Assembly: GCA_902801805.1 (NCBI GenBank)
Contig: CADCJP010000001.1
Coordinates: 20,612 to 84,611, forward strand
DNA length: 64,000 nucleotides
Reading direction: 5' to 3'
Source of the DNA: an uncultured Erysipelotrichaceae bacterium
GTDB taxonomy: Bacteria > Bacillota_I > Bacilli_A > RFN20 > CAG-826
The position numbers and the translations under genes were made by a program. The notes under the pieces are model-generated. The model did not search any database. It saw only the letters and a program-made list of their open reading frames with translations, and was not told the DNA's origin. The first letter of the stretch is position 1. Each line of letters begins with the position of its first letter. This document shows positions 54,824-63,719 of the stretch, in pieces.

Positions 54824-55501
54824 CTATTTAGGAGTTTGTTTTGGCTTTGTTTTAGCGATTACAAGCACTTCAATTCTTTTTGGATTGAGCTTTTCCACTA
54901 GGTTTATCGCGGATTTCATTGTGCTGCCTGTAGTGTAAACGTCATCCACTAATAATACTTTCTTTTTGCGTAAATCTGGACGAGAATTTAGAGCGAGATA
55001 TTTATAGACATTATGCCTTGAATTTACCGTGCTTGTTGCCTGCTTATGTTTCTCAGTTTTTTCTAATATTTCTAGCATCGTTAATCCAAGATTTTTATAG
55101 ATTTCCACAACATGGTTAAATCCTCTTTCTTCATCTTCCTTTTTATATGAAGGAACAGGGATTACTACATAGCCTGAATATCGAAACTTTATCTCCTTAG
55201 CAAACATAGAGATAAATGCTTTATTTAGCTCATAGTCATAGCAGCCTTTATACTGGTAGATTAGTTTCTTAATAAAATGATTATAGTCATAGATAGATGT
55301 TGCATTATGACCATCCGTTTTAAACTTAATAAACTTTGGTCTCATTTCATTCTGACATGTACGGCATATTGGTATCTTTTCGTTCAAAATACGGCACATG
55401 TCATTTAATTTAATCTCTTTAAAGCATATGAGGCAGTTTCTTGTTGGCGGTAACAATTTCTGCCACCGCTCTTTGCATTTCTTTATTATTTTCCCGAGCA
55501 A
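54824..55501 (-). CDS. comFC: ComFC-type phosphoribosyltransferase-like protein
   Basis: 225 residues. A zinc ribbon (Cys23, Cys26, Cys46, Cys49) is followed by a phosphoribosyltransferase fold with VIPVPSYKKEDEERGFNHV and the PRPP motif VLLVDDVYTTGST. Needed for DNA uptake in competent Firmicutes, with unclear biochemistry. It starts at TTG, supported by GGAGAGGTGAT a few bases upstream. These first codons overlap the out-of-frame remnant of comFA. Intact, unlike comFA. Confidence 0.87.
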   Translation of the reverse strand: MLGKIIKKCKERWQKLLPPTRNCLICFKEIKLNDMCRILNEKIPICRTCQNEMRPKFIKFKTDGHNATSIYDYNHFIKKLIYQYKGCYDYELNKAFISMFAKEIKFRYSGYVVIPVPSYKKEDEERGFNHVVEIYKNLGLTMLEILEKTEKHKQATSTVNSRHNVYKYLALNSRPDLRKKKVLLVDDVYTTGSTMKSAINLVEKLNPKRIEVLVIAKTKPKQTPK

Positions 55502-56488
55502 GGAATATCACCTCTCCTTCTGGTGCTTCTTTCTTTCTACCAACCCTACCAGCAATTTGACCGCAGTAGTTACTAAATAGCGGTACTTTTTAATCCTGAA
55601 TCTTTTAATAATTTCATCACGATTTTCGCAGTGTGAATTAATATATCCACCCTGAGGAAAAAACACTTTCAAAAGCTTATATAACTTAACCGATAAATCA
55701 ATCGTCGGAACAAAGATAAATACCTGTTTGAATTTCTTTAAAAATCTCGACATTTCTTTTACTAGCTTGTAGTTTAAATATAATAAGTTGCCTTTTATAA
55801 TCCTTGGAACCGGTAACGGCTTACCATGAAATCTTGAATATAGTTCCACGATTGAACGTCCAGGTTTTGAAAAATACTCCATAATATCATCTGACGGAGT
55901 GGCCGACATCAGCACATAATTCTTCTTGATACTGCGTCTAAAGAAGATTTCTAAGATTTCACTTCCCTTAAATGGAAAAGCATCTATCTCATCCATAATT
56001 AACAAGTCGAAATAATGGTCATATCTAAATAATTGGTGAGTGGTTAGAACCACTAGATCTCCTTCTAAACACTTTGTGTTTCCACCATAGACTGCTGTTA
56101 AATCATTTTTATTAAATATTTCCGCAAAGCGGTAATATAATTCGACGCACACATCTCTTCTTGGAACGGCAAAACCCACTCTTAATTTGTGTTCTATGCA
56201 ATATGAAATAATCTCAAGGCATATTTCGGTCTTACCACTACCACATACAGCATGAACCAACGTATCAATGCCGCTTTTAAAGTTTGAAACAAGTTGGTTC
56301 GATAGTCGTTTTTGATCATCAGATAGTTCATAGCTAAGTGAATATTCTGATTTATCAGAAATAATAAAATCACCCGTTGGCTCTTGGCCCCGAAATGCTA
56401 TACATTTTCGGCAATAGACTTGGCCATTTTTTTCTCCTAAATAAATAGGATTAGTGTTTCCGCATATTGGACATTTATAGTCTTTCAC
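55419..56488 (-). pseudogene. comFA: comFA, internally deleted and frameshifted
   Basis: ComFA is the ATP-driven helicase for DNA import. The first 308 codons are good: zinc site Cys6/9/26/29, Walker A VCGSGKTE (81-88), DEIDAFPF (166-173), MSATPS and RIKKYRYLVTT. The frame then runs off into AVKLL... and stops at 55508. The conserved last motif, QIAGRVGRKKEAPEGEVIFLA, is present in another frame (from about 55583 to a TAA at 55419). The segment between them (ILERGVT and the following strand, about 25-30 residues) is missing in all frames. A deletion with frame loss explains this. The final part overlaps the comFC start. Competence by this route is therefore doubtful. A truncated 326-residue protein could still be made. 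Confidence 0.75.
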
Positions 56489-56509
56489 TTGGTTTTTCTT
56501 GCCTTTTTT

Positions 56510-56878
56510 TCAATCTTTTGTTTTAATCTTTTTAGATGGTGTGTGCCCCTTTGGGGATAAAGCAGTCTTGCTTTCCACCATTTTTTCTTTTATAAGAGAG
56601 ACAAAGACATCGATTTTTATTTCATCCGAGATGACAAGCCTATATTTTTTGAGTTCTTGCCCTCTGTGTCTTAATTTATCTTTTCTTAAATATCTTCTGA
56701 AATAGCTCTTCCCGCATTGAGATGGATTTGGATTCATGTCTAATACTTCATAGCTGCCATTTTTTGTTGGACTTGAAGTGATTTCTATATTCTCCCAAGT
56801 CCCATCTTCCAAAACACTTATCTCAATTGATGGGTGATATTTTGTTCTTTTATTTTTATAAAATTTGTATTTGCTCAT
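56510..56878 (-). CDS. Hypothetical protein, 122 residues
   Basis: Basic protein. KNGSYEVLDMNPNPSQCGKSYFRRYLRKD in the middle, a helical segment EIKIDVFVSLIKEKM and a lysine-rich tail. I do not recognise a family, although NPNPS followed by a pair of aromatic and basic residues recurs in small Firmicutes proteins of unknown role. AAGGAG five bases before the ATG supports translation. It lies upstream of comFA by 21 bases and may be cotranscribed. Confidence 0.6.
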   Translation of the reverse strand: MSKYKFYKNKRTKYHPSIEISVLEDGTWENIEITSSPTKNGSYEVLDMNPNPSQCGKSYFRRYLRKDKLRHRGQELKKYRLVISDEIKIDVFVSLIKEKMVESKTALSPKGHTPSKKIKTKD

Positions 56879-56902
56879 TCTTCTCCTTCAATATATGAGG
56901 CA

Positions 56903-56937
56903 ATAAAAAAGCCCCTCTACTTAATAAATAGGAGGGG
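56903..56937 (-). terminator. Terminator of the prfA-prmC-rpiB operon
   Basis: Stem CCCCTC/GAGGGG (56937-56932 with 56917-56912), loop of 14, then cTTTTTT on the minus strand. Confidence 0.82.
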
Positions 56938-56965
56938 TAATTGATTTTTTTCCTAAAAATTTGAA

Positions 56966-57403
56966 TTATTTTTCTAAATCATTAATCATTTGCACTCTTG
57001 TGGCGTGTCTACCACCCGCAAATGGAGTATTTAAGAAGATATCAACTCTTTCGCAAGCTTCTTCTAATGAAACATAATTGGCACCAAATCCAATAACGTT
57101 TGCGTCATTATGTTCGCGCATTAATCGCGCCACATCCGCGTTATATGCTAATCCAGCACGCACGCCTTTAACTTTATTCGCGGCAATGACAATGCCTTCG
57201 CCAGTTGTGCAAACAACGATACCGAATTTGCAAACGCCATCTGCCACTAATTTCGCAGCTTTAGCACCAAATTCTGGATAATGACAAGAGTCGGAATTAT
57301 ATGTACCAACATCGATAATTTCAAAACCCTTAGCAGCTAAATGCTGTTTAAGGCCTTCTTTTAATTTGAAACCACCGTGATCAGAACCAATTGCTAATTT
57401 CAT
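56966..57403 (-). CDS. rpiB: Ribose-5-phosphate isomerase B
   Basis: 145 residues. Interconverts ribulose-5-phosphate and ribose-5-phosphate in the pentose phosphate pathway. GSDHGG with Asp8 and His9, active-site Cys65 in VVCTTGEG (usually CGTGIG, so the loop is altered), GFGANYVS and GGRHATR near the end. Normal length. Third gene of prfA-prmC-rpiB; the Sua5 gene usually found between in Bacilli is absent. Confidence 0.9.
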   Translation of the reverse strand: MKLAIGSDHGGFKLKEGLKQHLAAKGFEIIDVGTYNSDSCHYPEFGAKAAKLVADGVCKFGIVVCTTGEGIVIAANKVKGVRAGLAYNADVARLMREHNDANVIGFGANYVSLEEACERVDIFLNTPFAGGRHATRVQMINDLEK

Positions 57404-57438
57404 AATATTATTATAATAATATCCTTTCTAATTATCTA

Positions 57439-58272
57439 TTACTTTTTCCCTTTGATATAGAGGAAGCGAGTTTTATTATACAAATCTTTTTCAAAATAGA
57501 AAGAACAACCTTGGCAGTATTTATTTACTAAGTTTGTTAATGCTTCTTCTTGGTCTTCACCTATTTCAAACGCAATGATGAATTCGTCGCTGACGATTTT
57601 TAAGTAATCTTGAAGCACTCTTTCATAGAATAAAGTACCTGGTTTAGCGAGTAATGCTAGATGTGGCTCTTGCTTCCAAGTTTTCTCATCAATCGTGGCC
57701 TCGTTTTCGATATATGGAGGATTACAAATAATCACGTTATATCGACCCACGTGGTCAATGAATGGTGTTAGCATGTCACCTTGTTTAGTAACCACGTTTG
57801 TAAGCTTATGATCTCTGATATTTTTGTTTGCGACCGTTAATGCATCAGTAGAAATATCGGATAAAACAACCTCACTATTATTAAAAATATGGGCAAGACT
57901 AATACCAATACAACCACTGCCAGCGCAGACATCCAAAATCTTTAGATTGTCGTTATGGAAAGTGTTCTTAATTAATCTCGCGGTATTAAGCACTAATTGT
58001 TCGGTTTCTTGTCTTGGAATTAAAACATTCTTATCAACATAAAAAAGCTTAGACAAAAAGTAAGCCTTATTAAATATATATTCAATCATTTCACCATTTT
58101 GGTAGCGGTTCATCGCACTAACAAATTGGTTTTCATCTTTGATTTCTTTATCAAAATTATTAGTTAGAGATAAATGGTCGAAACCATTGATTTCTTCAAG
58201 CGCAAAGTAGATAACCGTATCAGGTATACCTTCTTTTTTATATTGAAAGTATAGTTCACGGTTTGTGGACAT
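57439..58272 (-). CDS. prmC: Release factor glutamine methyltransferase
   Basis: 277 residues. Methylates the Gln of GGQ in RF1 and RF2. VLIPRQETE (83-91), SAM-binding DVCAGSGCIGIS (114-125) and the substrate motif NPPY (184-187). It follows prfA, its substrate gene, after three bases, as in most bacteria, and is probably translationally coupled, since the Shine-Dalgarno is weak. Confidence 0.94.
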   Translation of the reverse strand: MSTNRELYFQYKKEGIPDTVIYFALEEINGFDHLSLTNNFDKEIKDENQFVSAMNRYQNGEMIEYIFNKAYFLSKLFYVDKNVLIPRQETEQLVLNTARLIKNTFHNDNLKILDVCAGSGCIGISLAHIFNNSEVVLSDISTDALTVANKNIRDHKLTNVVTKQGDMLTPFIDHVGRYNVIICNPPYIENEATIDEKTWKQEPHLALLAKPGTLFYERVLQDYLKIVSDEFIIAFEIGEDQEEALTNLVNKYCQGCSFYFEKDLYNKTRFLYIKGKK

Positions 58273-58275
58273 AGA

Positions 58276-59349
58276 TTACTCGCCCGCTAATTTTGTGGAT
58301 TGGTCGTAATGGATTAACGCTTCGATGACTTCGTCTAATTCGCCTTCAATAACACGATCGAGTTTTTGAATGGTGAAGCCAATACGGTGATCGGTCACAC
58401 GGTTTTGTGGATAGTTATAAGTTCTAATCTTTTCACTTCTTTCACCAGTACCGATTTTTAGTTTACGTTCGTTACCAATTCTTTCTTGTTGTTCCGCTAA
58501 CATGTTCGCATACATCTTTGTACGTAACATTTGCATAGCAATTTCTCTATTTTGGATTTGAGATTTTTCAGTTTGGCAAGCAACAACTGTACCAGTTGGG
58601 ATGTGGGTAATACGGACAGCGGATTCTGTCTTGTTAACGTTTTGACCACCTGCACCTTGAGAGTGATATGTATCAACTTGTAAGTCGTTAGGATTAATTT
58701 GAATATCAATTTCTTCTGCTTCAGGCATCACTAGGACTGTTGCAGTACTTGTGTGGATACGTCCAGAAGCCTCGGTCTTAGGCACTCTTTGGACGCGGTG
58801 AGCACCACTTTCAAATTTGAGTTTTGAGAAGACGCGATTTCCACTGATTTTGAACGAAATCATTGCAAAACCCCCAGATTCTGATGGATTTTCGTCTAAA
58901 ATTTGAATCTTCCAACCTTGGGATTCAGCGTATCTTGTGTACATTCTGAAAAGGTCACCAGCGAAGATGTTTGCTTCGTCCCCACCGACAGCGCCTCTGA
59001 TTTCAACAATAATATCTTTATCGTCATTAGGATCTCTAGGAAGGAGCATTTCTCTTAATTCTTCAATGAGTTTTTCTTGTTCAGCTTCAAGGCGTTTGAT
59101 TTCTTCTTTGCCCATTTCCGCTAGATCTGGATCAGAATCATGCGCCATCTCTTTTGCGGCTTCGATATCTTCTTCGTTTTTTGTGTAACGATTAAAAGCT
59201 TCAACTTGAGGATCCAAGTTTGCTCTTTCTTTAGATATTTCTTTAAACTTCGACATATTTTTCATAATGTCATCGCTCACGAGTTCTTCGTCGATTTCTT
59301 TAAGACGTTTTGTCGCGGCGATAAGACGTTGACGCATGCTTTCTTCCAT
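58276..59349 (-). CDS. prfA: Peptide chain release factor 1
   Basis: 357 residues. Reads UAA and UAG. The PxT codon-recognition motif is PKT (190-192; PAT or PET in relatives) and GGQ is at 234-236. Also RIHTSTATVLVMPE and a C-terminal LVEGELDEVIEALI-type end. AGAGGAAA precedes the ATG, and the promoter TTGCCT-16-TACAAT lies 24 bases further up. First gene of the operon, divergent from dnaX. Confidence 0.95.
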   Translation of the reverse strand: MEESMRQRLIAATKRLKEIDEELVSDDIMKNMSKFKEISKERANLDPQVEAFNRYTKNEEDIEAAKEMAHDSDPDLAEMGKEEIKRLEAEQEKLIEELREMLLPRDPNDDKDIIVEIRGAVGGDEANIFAGDLFRMYTRYAESQGWKIQILDENPSESGGFAMISFKISGNRVFSKLKFESGAHRVQRVPKTEASGRIHTSTATVLVMPEAEEIDIQINPNDLQVDTYHSQGAGGQNVNKTESAVRITHIPTGTVVACQTEKSQIQNREIAMQMLRTKMYANMLAEQQERIGNERKLKIGTGERSEKIRTYNYPQNRVTDHRIGFTIQKLDRVIEGELDEVIEALIHYDQSTKLAGE

Positions 59350-59373
59350 AGTAGTTTCCTCTGACCGTTTAGT

Positions 59374-59401
59374 ATTGTAGCATAACTCTTCTATTAGGCA
59401 A
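59374..59401 (-). promoter_or_regulatory. Promoter of prfA
   Basis: TTGCCT (59401-59396), 16 bases, extended -10 TGcTACAAT (ending at 59374). Confidence 0.6.
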
Positions 59402-59458
59402 ACAACGAAATATTTCCATTAATAGAATATTAACATTTCTTTATGACCGGTTTTCGTA

Positions 59459-59464
59459 TATACT
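59459..59464 (+). promoter_or_regulatory. -10 box of the dnaX operon
   Basis: TATACT, followed by taacac and the Shine-Dalgarno AGGTGA before ATG at 59483. The -35 is weak. No SRP RNA gene fits between prfA and dnaX (133 bases). Confidence 0.45.
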
Positions 59465-59482
59465 TAACACAGGTGATTTTAT

Positions 59483-61192
59483 ATGGCTTATAAAGCATTA
59501 TATCGAACATATCGTCCTAGCACTTTTGAAGAAGTCGCTGGACAAGAACACATTGTTAAGACTTTAAAGAACGCTTTGGCGACCAGAAAGTTAGCCCACG
59601 CCTACCTGTTCGCAGGACCAAGAGGTACAGGTAAAACCACAATGGCCAAATTATTAGCGAAAGCGCTTAACTGTGATGAAGGCATTGGTTGTCAATGCAA
59701 CGAATGCAAAAACTGTAAAGCAATTATTGATGGTACACATCCTGACGTCATCGAACTCGACGCTGCTAGCAATAACGGTGTTGACGAAATCAGAGAATTA
59801 ATTGATAAGGTAAAATACGGCACAATTTTAGGTCGTTATAAAGTTTATATTATCGATGAAGTTCACATGCTTTCTACTGGTGCATTTAATGCCCTTCTTA
59901 AAACATTAGAAGAGCCACCAGAACATGTCATCTTCATTTTAGCAACCACTGAACCACATAAAATCCTGCCAACTATTCTTTCACGTTGCCAAAGATATGA
60001 CTTCACCAAATTAAGTGATGAAGATATTAAAAATAGATTAAAGAGCGTTCTTGAAAAAGAAGGTATCGCCTATAACGAAGAAGCAATTAAGATTATCGTT
60101 TCTCTCGCGGATGGTGGCATGCGTGATGCTTTATCCATCTTGGATCAAGTATTAGCCTATTCCGGTAATAAATTAGAGGTACAAGACATCTTAGACATCT
60201 TCGCTTTAGAGTCAAAAGAAGAAAAGATTGGTTTACTCAATTCCATCATTAATAAAAATGTTTCTGACGTTTTAGCGAGAGTAAATCGTTATATATCTAT
60301 GGGTACCGATATCAAGAGATTGACTGACGACCTATTATTAATATTAAAGGATATATTGATTTATCAATCTTCACGTAATGTTGATTGTTTAGAGATTCTT
60401 AATCAAGAGGAAGCAGCGTCTTTCTTCAAGTATCTAGATATCGATGAAACATTAAAGATGATTGATGTCATTATGGGCGCTCAAAAGGACTACAAAACTG
60501 TCAGTTCCATCATCCCACTATTTGAAGTCACAATTCTTAAACTTGTGGCCACGAAAAAGGATGGTAGTCCAAACGTCGCTGAACCAAAAGTTAGCGCACC
60601 TGTGAACGAAAAACCTGTGGTTCAAGAAGTTAAACCTGCTCCAAAAGCGGAACCAAAACCTGAACCAAAACCAGTGAAACAAGAAGAACTTATTTCCTTA
60701 CTTGATCAACCTGAGCCAGAGCCAGAGCCAGCGAAGGAAATTGTCTTAAGTAAGAGTGTTGTCACCATTAAAAACACTAGAAAAGAAAATTCATTTGATA
60801 TCAACGATGACTTGATGATTGATATCATGGTCATTTCCAAAAAAGATATCAAGAATTCTCTCATTGATAACTGGCCAAATATTAAGAAACTTATTGGTCA
60901 TCCAGATCTAGGCAAAGCCGCGACTATGTTAGTGGATGGTCGTCCACTTGTGGCCTCACAAAAAATCCTAGTTGTGGAATATCAATTCCCAAATATCGCG
61001 GAGAAAGCTAATTTGGTTGAAAACCAAGAAGCCATTCAAAACGTTATTGAAACAGTATTCAATAGAAAAATGTTCGTCTACGCTGTCTCAAGAAAAGATT
61101 CAGTGAGATGGCAACAAAGCTACATGAATAGATTACAAATCGGTAAATTACCAAAGGCTGATACTGTCAACATTGAATTCGAAGGAGAATAG
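59483..61192 (+). CDS. dnaX: DNA polymerase III subunits gamma and tau
   Basis: 569 residues. Clamp-loader ATPase. Walker A GPRGTGKTT (45-53), zinc cysteines Cys64/72/75/78, IIDEVHML near 123-130, TLEEPPEHVIFILATTEPHKILPTILSRCQ. A Pro/Glu/Lys/Ala linker (about 370-425) leads to the tau C-terminus. No slippery A-run suitable for making gamma by frameshift was seen. First gene of the conserved dnaX-ybaB-recR-tmk-holB-ricT operon. Confidence 0.95.
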   Translation: MAYKALYRTYRPSTFEEVAGQEHIVKTLKNALATRKLAHAYLFAGPRGTGKTTMAKLLAKALNCDEGIGCQCNECKNCKAIIDGTHPDVIELDAASNNGVDEIRELIDKVKYGTILGRYKVYIIDEVHMLSTGAFNALLKTLEEPPEHVIFILATTEPHKILPTILSRCQRYDFTKLSDEDIKNRLKSVLEKEGIAYNEEAIKIIVSLADGGMRDALSILDQVLAYSGNKLEVQDILDIFALESKEEKIGLLNSIINKNVSDVLARVNRYISMGTDIKRLTDDLLLILKDILIYQSSRNVDCLEILNQEEAASFFKYLDIDETLKMIDVIMGAQKDYKTVSSIIPLFEVTILKLVATKKDGSPNVAEPKVSAPVNEKPVVQEVKPAPKAEPKPEPKPVKQEELISLLDQPEPEPEPAKEIVLSKSVVTIKNTRKENSFDINDDLMIDIMVISKKDIKNSLIDNWPNIKKLIGHPDLGKAATMLVDGRPLVASQKILVVEYQFPNIAEKANLVENQEAIQNVIETVFNRKMFVYAVSRKDSVRWQQSYMNRLQIGKLPKADTVNIEFEGE

Positions 61193-61197
61193 AACTT

Positions 61198-61500
61198 ATG
61201 AACATGCAACAAATGATGATTCAAGCACAAAAGATGCAAAGAGAATTAAAGAAAGCTCAAGCTGAATTAGCAGAGAAAGAATTTAAAGTCTCTAAAGGTG
61301 GCGCTGTCACCGTTACTGTGCTTGGTAGTAAAGAAATCAAAGCCGTTGAAATCGATAAAGATGCTTTCGACGCTGATAACAAAGAAATGGTCGAAGAAAT
61401 GATTGCGATGGCCATTAACGAAGCCAACGAAAAGATTGACGAAGAAGCTGAAGCTATCAACGAACGCATCACTGGTCAAAGAGGAGGATTCGGTTTCTAA
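61198..61500 (+). CDS. ybaB: YbaB/EbfC family nucleoid-associated protein
   Basis: 100 residues. Starts MNMQQMMIQAQKMQRELKKAQAELAEKEF, typical of the dimeric DNA-binding YbaB/EbfC family. The central VTVTVLGSKEIKAVEID strand and C-terminal Gly-rich end are also typical. GAAGGAG precedes the ATG. Its TAA shares one base with the recR ATG (TAATG). Confidence 0.93.
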   Translation: MNMQQMMIQAQKMQRELKKAQAELAEKEFKVSKGGAVTVTVLGSKEIKAVEIDKDAFDADNKEMVEEMIAMAINEANEKIDEEAEAINERITGQRGGFGF

Positions 61501-62096
61501 TGGAGAAGCTTAAAGCTCTTATCCGTTTAGAAGAATCTTTAGCCAAGTTACCAAGCGTTGGACGCCGTAGCGCGGAGCGTATGGCGTACGCAATGCTCAA
61601 TATGGAAGACGATGACTTGAACGAGTTTTCTGACGCCATAAAAAACCTTAAACAATCAATACACGTCTGCCCTATCTGTGGCTTTTTAACCGAAGGTGAA
61701 AACTGCGTTATTTGTGACGATAAAGAACGTGACCAAGATACCTTAATGGTCGTTTCTTTTCCAAAAGACGTGATCGCCTTTGAAAACGCTGAATATTACC
61801 ATGGCTTATACCATGTATTAAACGGTGTTATCTCACTAGGTAAAGGTGGCACTCTTGATGATTTAAACATCAATGCTTTAATGAAGAGACTGGATAACCA
61901 TCACTTCAAAGAAGTCATTATTGCCACTAACCCCACAATTGAAGGTGAAACTACCGCTCTATATTTAGCGAAATTAATCGCTGATAAAGTTGACTCAGTC
62001 ACTCGTTTAGCCTATGGCTTACAAATGGGTGGAAATTTAGATTACACAGACGCTTTAACATTATCAAAAGCCGTTGAGGGCAGAAGAAAACTATAA
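61500..62096 (+). CDS. recR: Recombination protein RecR
   Basis: 198 residues. Recombination mediator acting with RecO and RecF. HhH region LPSVGRRSAERMAYAML, C4 zinc finger CPICGFLTEGENCVIC (57-72), Toprim domain with VVSFPKDVIAFE and IIATNPTIEGETTALYL. Full length. AGAGGAGG in the end of ybaB supports the start. Confidence 0.95.
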   Translation: MEKLKALIRLEESLAKLPSVGRRSAERMAYAMLNMEDDDLNEFSDAIKNLKQSIHVCPICGFLTEGENCVICDDKERDQDTLMVVSFPKDVIAFENAEYYHGLYHVLNGVISLGKGGTLDDLNINALMKRLDNHHFKEVIIATNPTIEGETTALYLAKLIADKVDSVTRLAYGLQMGGNLDYTDALTLSKAVEGRRKL

Positions 62097-62109
62097 AAGA
62101 GGTACCAAT

Positions 62110-62730
62110 ATGTTTATTACTCTTGAAGGACCAGAAGGATCTGGCAAAACAACCGCTGTTAATTACGCTGTTAGCAAATTAGAGGAGATGGGTTACCAAA
62201 TTGTTCGCACTCGTGAACCAGGTGGTACACCAATCGCGGAACAAATTCGTAATGTCATTCTCGATAAAGCTAATACAGCGATGGATGAAAGAACAGAAGC
62301 CCTTCTTTATGCTGCTTCAAGAAGACAACACCTCGTGGAAAAAGTCTGGCCTGCTTTAAAAGAAGGCAAGATTGTCATTTGTGATAGATACTTAGATTCC
62401 TCATTAGCCTATCAAGGTGGCGCAAGAGGATTAGGTGTCGAAAATATTTTAAACGTGAATAACTTCGCTACCGAAGGTACATTCCCAGATTTAACTCTTC
62501 TTTTTGATATCGATCCTAAGATTGGATTAGCAAGAATCGCCGCTAACGCAAACAGAGAAGTTAACCGTTTAGACTTAGAAAAATTAGACTTCCACAACAA
62601 AGTCAGAAATACATTTTTAGAATTAGCAAAACGCTACCCAGAACGTTTTGTGATTATTGACGCTAGTAAGAGCAGAGAAGAAGTGGCAGACGCTACTTTA
62701 AAAGCCATGCTCTCCAGAATATGCAAGTAG
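62110..62730 (+). CDS. tmk: Thymidylate kinase
   Basis: 206 residues. Phosphorylates dTMP to dTDP. P-loop GPEGSGKTT, REPGGT, CDRYLDSSLAYQG and the LID region NREVNRLD. The start at 62110 (AGAGGT seven bases upstream) is preferred over an in-frame ATG at 62074, which would lie inside recR. Overlaps holB by ten bases. Confidence 0.95.
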   Translation: MFITLEGPEGSGKTTAVNYAVSKLEEMGYQIVRTREPGGTPIAEQIRNVILDKANTAMDERTEALLYAASRRQHLVEKVWPALKEGKIVICDRYLDSSLAYQGGARGLGVENILNVNNFATEGTFPDLTLLFDIDPKIGLARIAANANREVNRLDLEKLDFHNKVRNTFLELAKRYPERFVIIDASKSREEVADATLKAMLSRICK

Positions 62731-63716
62731 AGAAATATTTAAAAAACTATCAACCAGTAATTTATCAGACCTTTGTTAATTCTTTACAAAAAGGTCAACT
62801 TTCTCATGCTTATCTTCTTTCTGGAAGTAACGGCACTCCCTTATTAGATATCGCGAAGTTTTTTGCTAAATCTATCCTTTGTGATGACCCTTCTCCGTTA
62901 GCGTGTAATTCGTGCATCACATGCTTACGAGTGGATGATGATAACTACCCAGATTTTTTCATTTTTGATGGTAGTAAATCCACGATTAAAAAAGAAGCGG
63001 TCACCACGATTGAAAGTTCTTTTGAAAAGAAAGCTTTTGAAAATAAAGGCATAAGAATTTACATTCTTCATCTCATTGAAAACATGACCATTGAGGCGAT
63101 TAATAGCATTCTTAAATTCTTAGAAGAACCAGGTCAACAAATCTACGCTTTCTTGACCACGAATAACGAAAACAGTATCTTGCCCACCATTATTTCTAGA
63201 TGCCAAGTTTTAAGACTAAAACTCATCGATAAAAACGTCGTCATCAAAGATGCAATGGACTTTGGAGTGGAAAAGAAGGATGCTGAATTACTCTCTTATT
63301 TCTATAACGATGGAGAGCTCATTAAAGAAATCATCGATGATGAAGATAATAACGACGCTTTCTTTACTGCGAAGAAGTGTTTTGAAGAGGCATTACAAGT
63401 CATGGATGAAGGAGATAGGGACGCACTTATCTACTTTGTGCAAAGTAATGTCGCAAATCAAATCAAAACCAAAGAAGCGTGCCGATACTTTATCAACATG
63501 TTAGTAATGGCTTTTGAGGACATGATTGCCATTTCTAATGAAAAAGCCCCATTTTTAGAAAGTTATGCTACAATATTAGAACATCTTGCCAATCAACTTT
63601 CTCATATTAATGAAAGTTTGATTGAATTATTAAGGTGTGCCACTGCGATTAATACGAACGTGAATATCGTCTTATTAATAGACCACGTTTTTTATACGAT
63701 TACCAAAGAGGATTAA
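62721..63716 (+). CDS. holB: DNA polymerase III subunit delta prime
   Basis: 331 residues. Clamp-loader wrench subunit. SHAYLLSGSNGTPLLDIAKF has a broken P-loop, as usual for delta prime. Zinc cysteines in ILCDDPSPLACNSCITC, IYILHLIENMTIEAINSILKFLEEPG and SRCQVLRL. No proper Shine-Dalgarno; translation is coupled through the overlap with tmk. Confidence 0.92.
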   Translation: MQVEKYLKNYQPVIYQTFVNSLQKGQLSHAYLLSGSNGTPLLDIAKFFAKSILCDDPSPLACNSCITCLRVDDDNYPDFFIFDGSKSTIKKEAVTTIESSFEKKAFENKGIRIYILHLIENMTIEAINSILKFLEEPGQQIYAFLTTNNENSILPTIISRCQVLRLKLIDKNVVIKDAMDFGVEKKDAELLSYFYNDGELIKEIIDDEDNNDAFFTAKKCFEEALQVMDEGDRDALIYFVQSNVANQIKTKEACRYFINMLVMAFEDMIAISNEKAPFLESYATILEHLANQLSHINESLIELLRCATAINTNVNIVLLIDHVFYTITKED

Positions 63717-63719
63717 TAT

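Noticed and set aside
59350..59482. SRP RNA gene upstream of dnaX, as in Bacillus
   Set aside because: Only 133 bases, filled by two promoters, and no SRP core motif visible.
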